This document shows positions 19,437-30,920 of a stretch of DNA of 64,000 bases, piece after piece; position 1 is the stretch's first letter, and each line of letters opens with the position of its first letter. Both the position numbers and the translations under genes were made by a program. The stretch lies in assembly GCA_008729055.1 (NCBI GenBank), contig SDUX01000005.1, positions 1,434,875 to 1,498,874 of the forward strand, written 5' to 3'. The notes under the pieces are model-generated. The model saw only the letters and a list, made by a program, of their open reading frames with translations. It did no database searches and had not been told where the DNA came from. Source of the stretch: Pyropia haitanensis (taxonomy: Eukaryota; Rhodophyta; Bangiophyceae; Bangiales; Bangiaceae).

Positions 19437-21703
19437 TCACCCCCCGTCGAGGGCGCCCAGCGCGGCGGTGACGGCCGCCATGGAGTGGTGCGTCACCCCC
19501 CCCCCCCCCAGGTCGAGGCATGCAAAGTCGGCCGCCGTCGCCAGGCGCACCCGCGCGCCAGGCGGCGCGCCGGGGGGCGTCTCCCCCGCCGCCACCACGT
19601 GCAGCACCGTGCCGGGGAGGGTGAGCTCGCCGCCGGCCGCAAAGAGGGGACGGCGGCGGCGGGCGGCACCCGTCGCCGCCGTCCCCCCCGCCGCCGTCCC
19701 CGCCGCCGCCGCCGCCGCCGTCCCGACCGCCGCCGCCGCCGCCGTCGCCGTCGCCTCTGCCGCCGCGGTCGCCTCCGTCGCCGCCGCCGCCGCCGCCGCC
19801 GCTCCCGTCGCCGCCGTCGCGGTCGACGACGGCAGGGCGGCGGCCGGTGGCAGCGGCACGCCATACAGCGTCGGCTCCCCACCGCCGGTGTCGGCGTCGG
19901 CAGCCGCTGCCGCTGCCGGCGGCGGCCGCGGCACCGGCGGCCGCGGCACGCCCCCAAAGCGCCCACATGGCGCCGCCGCCGCCACCCGCGCGGCGGTCCA
20001 GGCCGCCCCCGCGGCGGCCGCGGCGCGGCACGCGGCGGCCAGCGGCGGCGCGAGGCGCGTCGCCCCCCCCCCCACCGCACCCCCCGCCCCCCCCCCCCCC
20101 CCGCCACCACCGTTGACAGCAGCGCCAGCAGGCGGGCGGTCGCGGTGAGCCGCCGCGCGAGGGCGGTGAGGCTGGCCAGCGACAGCCGCGGCACCACGTC
20201 GCGGCCAACGACGACGGTGGTGAGGGTGAGGCGGCCGGCGGCCACGCGCCGCGCGTCGGCGCAGCCGTCCCCCAGCGCCCCGACGCACGGCGGCGGGTTG
20301 TACGCGACAACGTCAATGGGCGCGGCGGCGGCGGCGGCGGTGGTGGGGGTGCCCCACGCGCCCGCCGCCTGCCGCCGCCGCAGCAGCAGGCCCGCCAGCG
20401 TCGCGACGGCGCCGCCAAGGGAGTGGGCGGCGAGGACGAGGCGCGGCGGCGGCCGCCGCCGCCGCGGCCGCGCCGTGCTCGCGGCGGCGGCCGCGGGCGC
20501 GGCGGCGGCGGCGGCGGCGGCGGGGGCCCCACCCGCCGCCGCCGCCGCCGCCGCCGCCGTCACCCCCGTATCCGACGCAGCCGCGGGCGGACAACCCGCG
20601 GTGGCCGCGCCCGCGGGCGACGGCGGCCGCGGCGCGCCGTCCCCCCCGCCGCGCCCCCCCGCCGCGTTGAGGGCGCCCACGAGCAGCCCCTCCACCGCGT
20701 CGACCAGCCGCGACGCGGCGCGGAGGAAGCCCGCGTGGGCGGCGACCGCCCCCCCGTCCCCCCCCCCGCGCCCGCCGGCCCCGCCGCCGGCAGCGCGTCG
20801 ACGCCGCACGTGGCCGAGATGAAGATGTCCGACCACTCGGCGGTGCCGCGGATGGCCAGCACCACCACCGGCGCGTCGGCCGCGTCGGCCGCGTCCGCCG
20901 CGTCGGCAGCCGGCGCCGCACGGTCGCCGCCGCCACCGTCGCTGCCGCCGCCACCCTCCCCACCGCCGCCGTCGTCGTCGCCGCGGTTGCCGTCACCGTC
21001 ACCGTTGCTGGCAGCGACCGTCGCGGCGGCGGCGGCCGCCGCACCACCCCCCTCCCACTCGCCCACGGCGGCCACATAAAACGCGGGCACCCCCGCCGCG
21101 GCGGCCCAGCGGGCGCCCAGCAGGCGCCCGCCCCCCCCCCCCAGCGCCGCCGCCGCCCCCCCCCCCCCGCCGCGTACGCGGCGGCCGCAAACGGCGCCCA
21201 GCGGCGCGCCTCTGCAAGCGCCCGCGGCGGGACGGGCGGCAGCGGCGGTCGCTCCCCCCCCCCCCCCCCCGGCGGCGCCGCGCACGACGTGGCGGGTGCC
21301 GCCACCGCCGCCGCCACGGGCGGCCACCCCCACACGGGCGGCGCGGCGCGCCACACCCGCGGCGCCGCGGCGTGCGCGGCGGCGGCGGCGGCGAGCGCCG
21401 CGGCGGGCGGCGGCGCGCCCCAGCCGAGGGCGGGCGCCACGCGGACGACCGCCGCCGCGAGCGCGGCGTAGGGCGCGACCGCCGCGGCGGCCGTGTCGCG
21501 GGGTGACAGCCGGACGAGCGGCACGGCGGTGACGGGGGTGGCCGCTGACGGGGCGGCCGGCTCGGCGCCGTCGTTGTTGTCGACGTCGTCGTCGTCGTCG
21601 TCGACGGGGTTGTCGGGGGGGGGTGCCCGTCGTCGGCGCCGCCCCCAAACACCCACTCCACGTCGGCCGCGCGGAGTGCCGACGACCGCCGGCGGGAAGT
21701 CAT
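19437..21703 (-). CDS. Class-3 (DAG-lipase type) lipase, split by homopolymer frame changes
   Basis: Start M-T-S-R-R-R at 21703; stop TGA at 19437-19439. Reading through several frames gives one coherent alpha/beta-hydrolase: a leader with a run of Asp, then F-Y-V-A-A-V-G-E-W, V-V-V-L-A-I-R-G-T-A-E-W-S-D (the oxyanion-side R-G-T block), A-H-A-G-F, L-V-L-A-A-H-S-L-G-G-A-V-A (GxSxG-type nucleophile elbow with Ser), D-V-V-A-Y-N-P-P-P, V-V-V-G-R-D-V-V-P-R-L-S (catalytic Asp region) and a tail with T-H-H-S-M that fits the family's catalytic His. Family members hydrolyse acylglycerols. Frame changes fall at C runs near 21620, 21170, 20760 and 20095, so I treat them as run-length errors; if real, the gene is dead. 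Long Ala/Gly insertions inflate it to about 750 residues. Confidence 0.78.
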
Positions 21704-22884
21704 GGCAGGGGGGGGGCGCGCGCGCGCGCCACGGCCTGCCTTCCACGGCAGGTGAACGGGGGCCGGGAGGAGGACAGGGGCCAGAGGCAGCAAGGCGAGG
21801 CACCCCACACACCGGGAGAAGGCTGCTGGTGAGAGGGTCCACGGGCGTAACGTCAGAGGCACGGAAAGGCCGCCACGCGCTGGGGGAGGGGGGGGATGGC
21901 TGGGGAGGACCACGCGGCCGGCAGCGGCCGCCACCCGCACGGGCGGCGGCTGCGGGGCGCGGCGGCCCCCCGCGCAGCGGCGGCCACGGCGAGACGGCGA
22001 CCGGAGACTCGGGCCGTGGCCCGCCAGGCCGACGCCGCGCGGCAGCGACACGAGCAACTGGGGCGGGCAAGGCCGATGGAGCCGGCGTCGCGGACGTGCC
22101 GCGTGCCGTTGTACACGTGGTCACGAGCGGTGACGGTGCCGGCTGCACAACTCCTCGAGATGGACTGGAATTGGGCGAGCGGCTGGCGCGAGGATGGACG
22201 ACGGAGGCGGCCACCCCCCCCCCCCCCCCCCCCATCGTCCACCCCCCCCCTCATCGTTCCGCAATGGCCCCTCCGGTCCGGCGTCTGCTCATGGCCTGCT
22301 TGTCCCAGACGCGCCGCCGTGCGTGGACGCGCCGTGCCGCGGTGCCGTGGCGGCGGCGGCGGCGTCGCTCCTCACCCCCCCGAACGCAGCATCATCCGGG
22401 GCGGCGGTGTACGGGAACCTGGCCGCGCCTCCCTGCCTCCTGTTTCCGAGTCGAGCTGCCCGACCGCCGTCTGGAGCGGTTGTTGGGCGCCGCGGCGTGT
22501 ACGGGGCAGCACGGTATCGTCTTTTTTCTTCTCGCAGCCGTTTGCCCCAGCTATGTTCTGTGCACTGCCGCTGTTGCCCGCGGGGGCACCAGTCCCTCTG
22601 ACTTCTGCCCCGCGCCCGCCCCGCTCCCCTGCCTCCTCCCACTCCCCCTCGTCCCCCCGCCGAGCGCCCACCCCATTATCCTCACACTACGTACCCTCCT
22701 CCCCCTCATCTCCATGCCAACGCGCCCCCCACTGCATCGCCACCCTACACACCCCTCCTCTCATCCCCACTCTGCATCCCCAACCCCCTCCCCTGCCCGA
22801 GCGGGCACCTCCACACGCCATCCATCCTCCCCCCCCCCTCTTGCTTCCATCGACGCGGGCACCCCCCACCCCCCCTCCACCCTC
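21704..22884. other. Promoter-side spacer of lipase and 3' side of the CBM1 gene
   Basis: No gene is seen. The segment 22600-22880 is strongly pyrimidine-rich on the + strand. Confidence 0.4.
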
Positions 22885-23480
22885 TCAGAACGCCGTGTGT
22901 CGAGGCCGGCACTGCCAGTAGTTCTTCCCCCCCCGCACGCACGCATACGCCGGCCCGCATTCCCCCCGCACCCCCCCCCCATCGCGGCACGTTGCCCACG
23001 GCGCGAGCGCCCCCGGCGGCGCCGGCGCCGCCACACACTGCGCGTACCACCGGCTCTGCCGCTCGCACACGAGCCCCGGCTGGCAGCACCGCGGGCCCCG
23101 GTGGGCGGCCCCCCCACACTGGGCCCACTGCCGCGCGCACGGCGGCGGCGGTGACGGCAGCGGCCGCCGCGGCGGCGGGTGGGCGGGGCGGCACTGGTAG
23201 TAGCCGGGCGCGGACGCCTCGCACACGTACGCCGCGGAGCACGGACGGCGGCGGTCGGGGACGCCGTCGGCACCCGCGCAGACGGCGTAGGGGGGGAGGG
23301 CGGGCGGGACCGCCGCCGGCGCCACGCACTGGGCGTACCACTTGTGGGCGCGGCGGCAGGTGAGGCCGGCCCGGCAGCAGCGGGCGCCGCGGAAGAGGGC
23401 GCCGCCGCACTGCGCCCACTGGCGGCCACAGCGGGTGGCCGCAGGGGCGGGGCGGGTCGGAGGGGGGGCGGAAGCCGCCC

Positions 23481-23511
<31 letters not shown>

Positions 23512-26073
23512 CTTGCCCCTACCGTAGCTGCCACCACCGCCACCGTCATCGCCCTTGCCACCGCCGTAGCTGCCGCCGCCACCGCCGCCCTTGCCACCAC
23601 CGTAGCTGCCGCCGCCAGTGGCTGGGCGTCCGCCTGGCCGCCGCTGCGGCGGCGCGCCGGGGGCGGCGGTCGCCACGGGCGGCACGGTCACCCCTGTGCC
23701 ATCGGGATACACCGGGACGACAGTCGCTGCCACGGGCGGCACGGTCCCGACCGTGCCAGGTGGCAACGCGGGGGCGACAGTCGCCGCCACCGGCGGCACG
23801 GTCACCCCCGTGCCATCGGGATACACCGGGACGACGGTGGCCACCACGGGCGGCGCGGTCCCCGCCGTGCCAGGTGGCAACGCCGGCGCGACAGTCGCCG
23901 CCACTGGCGGTGCAGTCGCCACGGTGCCAGGGGGCAACGCCGCGGCGGTAGTCCCCGCCACGGTACCAGGGGGCAACGCCGCTGCGGTAGTCCCCGCCAC
24001 TGGCGGTGCAGTCGCCACGGTGCCAGGGGGCAACGCCGCGGCGGTAGTCCCCGCCACGGTACCAGGGGGCAACGCCGCTGCGGTAGTCCCCGCCACTGGC
24101 GGTGCAGTCGCCACGGTGCCAGGGGGCAACGCCGCGGCGGTAGTCCCCGCCACGGTACCAGGGGGCAACGCCGCTGCGGTAGTCCCAGCCACGGGCGGTA
24201 CAGCCGCCACCGTGCCAGCGGGCACCGCGGGCGCGGGCGTCCTCGCCACGGGGATCACCGTCGCAGGTGCCGCCGCCGGCGTGGCGGTGGCCGCCGCGGG
24301 TGCCCCCGCGGGTGTCGCCGTCGGTGGAGGCGCGAGCGTGGCGGTGGCCGTCGCGGCAGACGGTGTGGCCGTAGCCGGCAGTGCTGGCGGTGGCGTCCCG
24401 TCCGCGGGTGGCGGCGACGCCGCCGTGGAAGTTGGCTCGGGCGTCGGCGTGCTGCCCGCCGACGGCGTCGGCGTGGCGGCCGGTGTTGGCGTCGGCGCGT
24501 CGTCTGGCGTTGGCGTCGGCTCGTCTTCCGGCGTTGGCGTCGGCTCGTCGTCTGGCGTTGGCGTCGGCGTTGGTGTCGGCGTTGGTGTCGGCGCGGGCGT
24601 CACGACCGGCGGCCTCGGCCGGCTCGGCCGCGCCCCGACCGCCACCCGGTCTACGTCGAGCGTCACGCGCCACTCCTCCACAATCGGGCTCGTCACCGTG
24701 CACCCCTCTGCGCGGCACACGTTGGGCGTCGCGGTCCGCAGCAGCACCGTCAGCGGCGCGCCGACCGCCGCCGCGCGCCCAACATCGAGTGGCAGCACCT
24801 CGACCACCCGCCGCCGCCACGGCGTCGTCACCTCCACGTCGGGCGGGAGGAACGCAACCAGCCGCGGTCCGACCGGCGGGAAGTACTCGTCGACGAGCAG
24901 CGCCGACGCGTTGGCCACCGCCCCGTCGGGCCCAATCTCGGCAAAGTACAGGCGCGACACGGACGGCACGACGCCAAAGCCGCCCGCGCCGACCACTAGG
25001 CCCGTGTTGCCGTTGGGCAGCCGCCCCAGCCCGAGGCCGACGGCGCCAAAGCCGAGCGCGTCCCAGTTGCGGTCGGGCGACACGTTGTCGGGGATGGAGT
25101 CGATGGCAAAGCCGCCGACGCCGTCCATGCCAAACGGCTTGGCGTACGCGACGGCGCCGGCGGCGTCAAAGCCAACGACGAGGAGCACCGACTCGGGCTC
25201 GGCCGGCGCGTCGCACGTGGGCGTGCCGTCGGGCCGGAAGCAGCGCGCGGGCAGCGGCGTCGGCACGGGCGCGGCGTAGGCGCGGACCGCCACCGCGCCG
25301 CCAACGCCGTCGCCGTCCAGGTCGCCGAGCGCGTACACTTGGCCAATATCCGGGCCGGCGGTGGAGTAGCTCGACGTCACCGAGTACCAGCTGCGGAGGT
25401 CAACGGTGCGCGTCCGCTTGATGCTCCCGTCGGGCGCCATCAGGTGGAGAAAGATGCGGGGCATGCCAAACTGGTAGCCGACCAGGTCGGGCACGCCGTC
25501 GCCGTCCACGTCGCCGACAGCCACAAACCGCGGGCCCGTGTCGTAGCCGACGCTGCCGACGCGGTCATTCCCAATGCCGCACGTCGTAAACGGCCGCTGC
25601 TCCAGCCTGCGCGGGTGGCGGCCGCCACCGCCCAGGGCCACCGTCGCCATATACGGCGCGCAATAGTCGGCGGTCAGGTTGGTCTTGACGACCGACGTGA
25701 GACCACCCGTGGCCGCGTCGACCGCGACAATGTTGAGCAACGGCCACTGCTGGCCGCTGCTGACGGCGAGCTCGGGAACGCCATCGCCGTCGAGGTCGCC
25801 CGCCACCTCGACGCCCTGCCCCCAGCTCCACTCGTCGGTCGTGTTGTACGTCACCCCCCCGACGCCGTGCCACGCCACCGCCGACGACGCCGGCCGCACA
25901 TCGTCGGTCACCGCCGCCGCCGGCAGCGTGTCAATGCCCAGCCGCGAGTACTCACGGTAGACGCTGCCGGGCGTAAAGCCCGGCACCGCCTCAATGGGCG
26001 CCCGCGCGGCGAGCGCGTCGACGCCAGGGTCCGCCACGGGCCGCGCCGACGCGTAGCGGACGCGGCGGCGGCG

Positions 26074-26107
<34 letters not shown>

Positions 26108-26289
26108 AGGGTGAGCGTCGCGGTGGAGCGCGCGTAGATGAGGTCACTGCCGGTGAGGGGGGACAGCCGCGGCGGCACGCCGGGTGCAACGTCGATGGCT
26201 GTGGCGGGGGCGGGCGCCCACACGATGGCGACGGTGGCGGCGGCGGCGGCTGCTGCCGCCGACACCAGCCGCCGTCGGGGGGCGCGCAT
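22885..26289 (-). CDS. Secreted FG-GAP beta-propeller protein with four CBM1-type modules
   Basis: 1,134 residues, no intron. Residues 1 to about 33 are a signal peptide (M-R-A-P-R-R-R then an Ala/Val core ending A-T-A). Residues ~70-550 contain FG-GAP/VCBS-type repeats with calcium-site motifs D-L-D-G-D-G-V-P-E-L, D-V-D-G-D-G-V-P-D-L and D-L-D-G-D-G-V-G-G. A (T-P)n linker with D-D-E-P-T-P-T-P units follows, then 32-residue repeats (A-G-T-T-A-A-A-L-P-P-G-T-V), a Gly-rich S-Y-G-G-G-K-G stretch, and four Cys-rich modules from residue ~964. Modules 1 and 3 are classic CBM1 (Q-W-A-Q-C-G-G ... C-C ... W-Y-A-Q-C-V) with aromatic cellulose-contact residues; 2 and 4 are divergent (Y-Y-Q-C-R-P, Y-W-Q-C-R-P). 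The product is probably secreted to the cell wall and binds crystalline polysaccharide. Four tandem CBM1s match what is known of a Porphyra polysaccharide-binding protein. Confidence 0.9.
23905..24190. repeat. Coding minisatellite, 96-bp period, about 3 copies
   Basis: Near-identical units restart at about 23902, 23995 and 24091, each encoding 32 residues made of two related A-G-T-T-A-A-A-L-P-P-G-T-V halves, one with an added A-T-A-P-P-V. Diverged copies continue on the left to about 23670. The period is a multiple of three, so copy number can change without breaking the frame. Confidence 0.85.
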
Positions 26290-27547
26290 GATGGGGGGGG
26301 GTGGGGGGGCCGTCAGGGACGGGCAAGTTGCTGGCAACACAGCCGATGGGGAGGGGGGGGAGGGTGGGAGAGCGGAGAGAGTCGAGGAGGGGGGGCGTAC
26401 ACAGCGCGAGGAGGCATGCACAGCATGCACGGACGCTGCGGCACAGGCCACTGTGCCGCGGCCGGTGTGGTGGGGCCCGGCACGGGCGGGCCAAGGCGCA
26501 GCGGCGGGCGCCGCCATGTCAAGGGCCGCGCCGCCGCCGCTCCTGCCGCTGCCGCCCAAACGGGGGCGGCCCCGCCGCCAGCAACCCAGCGTGCTGCCGT
26601 CTGGGCGCAAGAGGCGGGGCAGAGGGAGAAAATGACACCGCCAGCACGGCGAGCGGCCGGTCGCTGGGGGGAAAGTTGGGGGAGGGGGGCGAAGGGGGGG
26701 AGGGACCGGGGGGGGGGGGGGGACGTGCCGGCGGTGCGTACCGCCGCTGCTGGACCCCGCCGGCCGGGGCGCACGCCCCCCCCGGAACCGCCAGATGGGC
26801 GAGAGGTTGTCATCCCAGGGGGCGGCCCCGCGGCGGAGCGGGCGTGCAACAAACAATAGGGGCGGGGGTGGACGAGAGGAGGGGCGGGAGGGCGGCCGCT
26901 GGGGGTCGCGACCCGCCCCCCTCCTCCCCCACGGCCGCCCCTCACCGCGTCAGCGGGCGGCACGTTGTCGCCCCCCCCCCCCCCCGCCCCCCCAACCATC
27001 CACGCCTCGCACAGGCGCCACAACCCACCCAGCGCGGGAGTACGGGCGGGGGTGGCGGCCGCTGCCGCGGCGGCGTGCACGCCGCGGCAGCCCGCGGGGC
27101 GGCCGGCCGCCGCCGGCCGGGCTGCAGGCAGGGGGGGGGTCGGCCCGCCGCCGCGGGGGCGCACCGCGAGCAGACGCCGGCCGCGGCGGTCGCCCCGACG
27201 CGGCCGCCCGTGGCGGAGTGTGCTACGTGCCTGTGGCGGCCCGGCGCTGCGGCGGCGGGGCGGGCGGCGGCGGCGGCGGGTGCCGTCCCGGCTGCGACGG
27301 GCCGTGTGGCGGGCGGGGCGGCCGCGGCTGGTGACGGAGCGAGGGACGGGCAGGCCGGCGAGGGAGGAAAGGGAGCGTCTGGGGGGGGGGGGGGGGGGGG
27401 GGGTGGTGCCGCTGGCGGATGTTCAGCGCCGCCCACCCCCACTCCCCATGGTGGAGGCGTGTGGCACGGCGGGGGGGGGGGACGCGGGACGACCATGGGC
27501 GGCACCGCCCGCCGCTCCCGTCGCCCCCGGTCGGCGCCGCCAGCGGG
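26290..27547. other. Gene-free spacer between CBM1 gene and transposon cluster
   Basis: GC-rich with long C and G runs (for example G runs at 27380-27402). No frame has a credible start plus mixed composition. Confidence 0.4.
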
Positions 27548-28482
27548 ATGATCGTCAGTTCCCACCTAAACCCCATCGAGTTCCCATCCAACCCCATCCA
27601 CCCCCATCGGCCCATCGAAGGCGCGTTTCGATGGGCGTTTCCAGCCCATCCAAAAGCCCATCGAAAGCGCACTTTGGATGGGACTCTCGACGGGGCCGGG
27701 CCCGAAGGGAACACAGCGTTCGATGGGCTTTTGTCTCACGTGCCCCGCAACAGTCTTGGGACACCGCAAGAGGCGCGAGATCCACGCTGCTAGACGCTCT
27801 CTGATTGGATGGATCAACAACCTCACAAGGACTCCTCCAGAAATGTTGAAACAACGGCCACTTCGAGCCAGGTTGGAGCAAACAATGACATGTGTTGCGA
27901 CAGCGGCGCGCCGTTGTCCGCACAGGGGACCTCCCTGAGCCTCTCGGCGCGAAAAGGCTGAGGTCACAAACCTCGATGGGACGTTTCATTGATTTCATGT
28001 TTTGTAAGAAGCGACGAACGCGCATGGAGTCGCACCTTCGCGCGGAGTCGGCGTCAGGGCAAAAACGATCTTCCTTCGTCCTTCGGGCCCTGGAACAAGC
28101 CTGCTCTCGGCACCATGCATGCTCCTTGTCTTTTACCAGAAAGAGGCTCCGGCGCACTCGGTGTCTCTCTGGTGCGATGAGTACGCTCAGAGTCAGATCT
28201 GGTACGCCAAAGGCACCGACAGAAACAGCGATAGAACACGTGGCTGACGTCGCGGCAAGACAGAGTTACAGCGACAGTCAACTTCGTGGTCCGCTTCCAC
28301 AGAAAGACAGGAGCAACAGTTTTGAACAGGATCAGCAAAGAGCGACCATATGCCGTAGCGTACCGCGGCACTTCTACGCCGCTTAACACAGGAACGGGTA
28401 CTTCAATCGCAGCGTTTGGTGAGAGTATATATCATGCAGAGACCACGCTGTTTGAGAGAAAACAAATGCGTGTCGTAGTGTA

Positions 28483-30920
28483 GCCTGTCTGGGCCAAATG
28501 TCGACCAGTGTCAGAAATGTCGACCAGCTTACAGCAACCACTGTGTGGCAAGAGTGACTGCAAGGAACAGCGATTGACTCGGCGGTGCCAGTGTTGACCG
28601 CCGCGTATCGCCCGTGTGCATATTTCCAACGTTGTTTACTGAGCCACACGGCACAATCACCGGCCGGTGTCGCACCCATCGCATCCGACCTCTCGTCGGC
28701 TCCCACTCACTTTTTTTTCCACCTTCCCCCGTCATGTCGTCGCCCCCAACTGGAGGATCTACCTCCACCGACACCCCCGGCGGACGCCCCAAGTGGGGCA
28801 CACGGCTGACCGAGCAGATGCGGGAGAGGCTCGCGGCGGCGCACAAGGAGCAGGGATTGGCCAGCGTCGCTAAGCTCATGGCCGCAACTGGCGCCTCCCG
28901 CTCCAACGTGCGGACGTGGCTCCGAAGCCCGGAGGCGCCCGTCAAGTTGGGCCGCCCTTCTTTTTTCTCTGCGGAGGAGGAAGAGGTCATCGCCATGTAC
29001 ATGGCAGCCTGGACCAAGGGGGGGGACGTCCTGACCTGTGAGTTAGCCGGCACTCTTTTGCGTCAGTACATTGTTGATGTGGGGAATGTGGAGGAGGCGG
29101 ACCGTATGTTTGGACCAGATGGTATCCCTGGGCGCTCCTTTTTTGACTTGTTTTTGGGCCGCCACCCGGAGCTCCGTCGTGTGAGGCCCACTGCTATTGA
29201 GAGCGTGCGAGCAGATGCCTCGACGCCCGAGGCTGTGGCTAAGTTTTTTGCCGCCTTCCGTTTTCTTTGCCGCGACCTTGGCATTACCCGTGCTGCACAG
29301 GTGTGGAATACGGATGAGTCGATGATCAACGCCCAAGCCCTGATGGAGACCACCCCCGTGACCGTGCTGGCGCCCAAGGTCACCACCTCGCTCGAGTTTG
29401 TCTTCCCGAGCGTGCAGAGTGGTGCCGAGGCGGCCAGCCTCGTCGCCACTGTGTGCGCCGACGGCACTCGGCTGCCACTGTTTGTGGTGGTCACCGGGAG
29501 CGGCGGTCGCCTCCCTTTTGCCGTGGAGGACGACGGCAACGGCAACCAGCGCCGCGTCCCGCTGGCTGCCTAGCTGGACGAGGGGGCCGAGGTGCATCGC
29601 CAGGAGAAGCCTGGGTTTGATGTGGCGCTCTGGGAGGTGTACGCCGCGTTTGTGGCACGCGCCATGAAGGACAAGTGCCCCACTGAGTGGAAGGTGCTGC
29701 TTATGGACGGGTGCAAGGTGCACGCCTCGGTGGTCGGCCTCACGCTGCTGAAATCCGCCAAGGTGGCTGTGCTGATGTTCCCGTCACACCTATCCCATAT
29801 TCTCCAGGCGCTGGACAGTGACCCATTTATGAAGGTCAAGGTGCACGCACGGGCGGAGCTCCGGTCGATGCTGCCCACCATCCCGCGCAACACCCGTTTT
29901 AACTTGTCGCATTTGATGCGGGTGATCAAGGCTGGCGCGTTCCGGGGCTTGTCATCTGTCAACATTGTGAACGGCTTCAAGAAGACGGGCACGTGGCCCA
30001 TTTGCCCCTCCGAGATTGACGTTGGACGGCTCGTGCTGGGCAAGGGGGCACGCAACTCGGCGCGCAAGGTGGACCTGGAGCTGTGGGCCACCCGCCTTGG
30101 CCCGGAGGCGCGGCGGGATATGCGCCAGCCAATCATCGCCTTTGGGTCTGTGAGCACGCGTGGGCTTGCGCTGGAGGCGACCGCACCGGCGGTGCTGGCC
30201 GTCTTGGCCTCGCAGGACGCCGAGGCGGCCAGGAAGCAGGCGGCCAAGGACGCATTGCAGGCCGGGCGGGAGGCGAAGGCCGCAGCTGCTGTCGCGTTGG
30301 ACGCCCGCCTGGAGGCCGAGGCGGCGGCGCGCCGCGCCAGCCCCGAGTTTGTCGCCCGCAAGCGTGACCTGCGAGCGCGCGCTGCACGTGCCAGGGCGGC
30401 CGCGGGGGATGTGGCACCTTACGTGTGCGTAGGCGGGACGGTGTTGGAGCAGGAGAGGCGCCGTAAGCGCCGGCGGTAACGGGGGGGGCGGGGGGGGAGG
30501 CGGGGGGAGGCGCGCGATGGGCCATGGTCGGGGCGGTGCGTGACTGGGGTGCTGTACGGGTGGGCTGGTCGGGAACTTGGGCGGGGGAGGGGATGGCGGC
30601 TTCGTTGGGAAAATATACATTTGCATGGCAATGATGGGATACGACTGGGGATCACGATGAGATGTGCCTCCTGAGCCAGCAAACGACCTGTACCGAGATC
30701 GACGACAGGTCCTATCGGATGGTCGACATTAATATGTCAGGAAACTCTGTTCTTATTCTTCTTTATCTCGCCTACGGCTGCGGTCGTACGCATGAAGAGA
30801 GCAACATAATGGAAAAAACCGTCCTTCGGACGGGCTTTTTTCTCGTACCTCGAGCGCCGACACGGCGAGTCTGTAGCGCGGACGCGCCCCAGAAATGGTC
30901 GACATTTGGCCCAGACAGGC
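28483..30920. mobile_element. pogo/Tigger-like DNA transposon, nested
   Basis: Perfect 25-bp inverted repeats (28483-28507 and 30896-30920), beginning GCCTGTCTGGGCCAAATGTC, are flanked by TA on both sides (28481-28482, 30921-30922), the signature of Tc1/mariner/pogo insertion. AAATGTCGACCAG, the inner part of the repeat, occurs twice in tandem at the left end (28496 and 28515). The element is 2,438 bp and contains one transposase gene on +, interrupted by one stop codon. It sits inside the CCCATC element, so it arrived later. Confidence 0.94.
28734..30479 (+). pseudogene. pogo/Tigger-like DDE transposase with one in-frame TAG
   Basis: ATG 28734 follows a T/C-rich leader. The frame is continuous to TAA at 30477-30479 except for TAG at 29571-29573, so 279 residues precede and 301 follow the stop. 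N-terminal residues ~20-60 form a helix-turn-helix (V-A-K-L-M-A-A-T-G-A-S-R-S-N-V-R-T-W-L). The DDE_1 core shows V-W-N-T-D-E-S (first Asp), L-L-M-D-G-C-K-V-H-A-S (second Asp) and F-P-S-H-L-S-H-I-L-Q-A-L-D (third acidic site). The tail is a basic, Ala-rich helix ending R-R-K-R-R-R, possibly nuclear-targeting. Perfect ends but a stop in the gene suggest this copy was either moved by another copy's enzyme or was disabled after insertion. Confidence 0.9.

Noticed and set aside
23905..24190. CRISPR-like regular repeat
   Set aside because: The repeats are contiguous in-frame coding units without spacers, in a eukaryotic gene.
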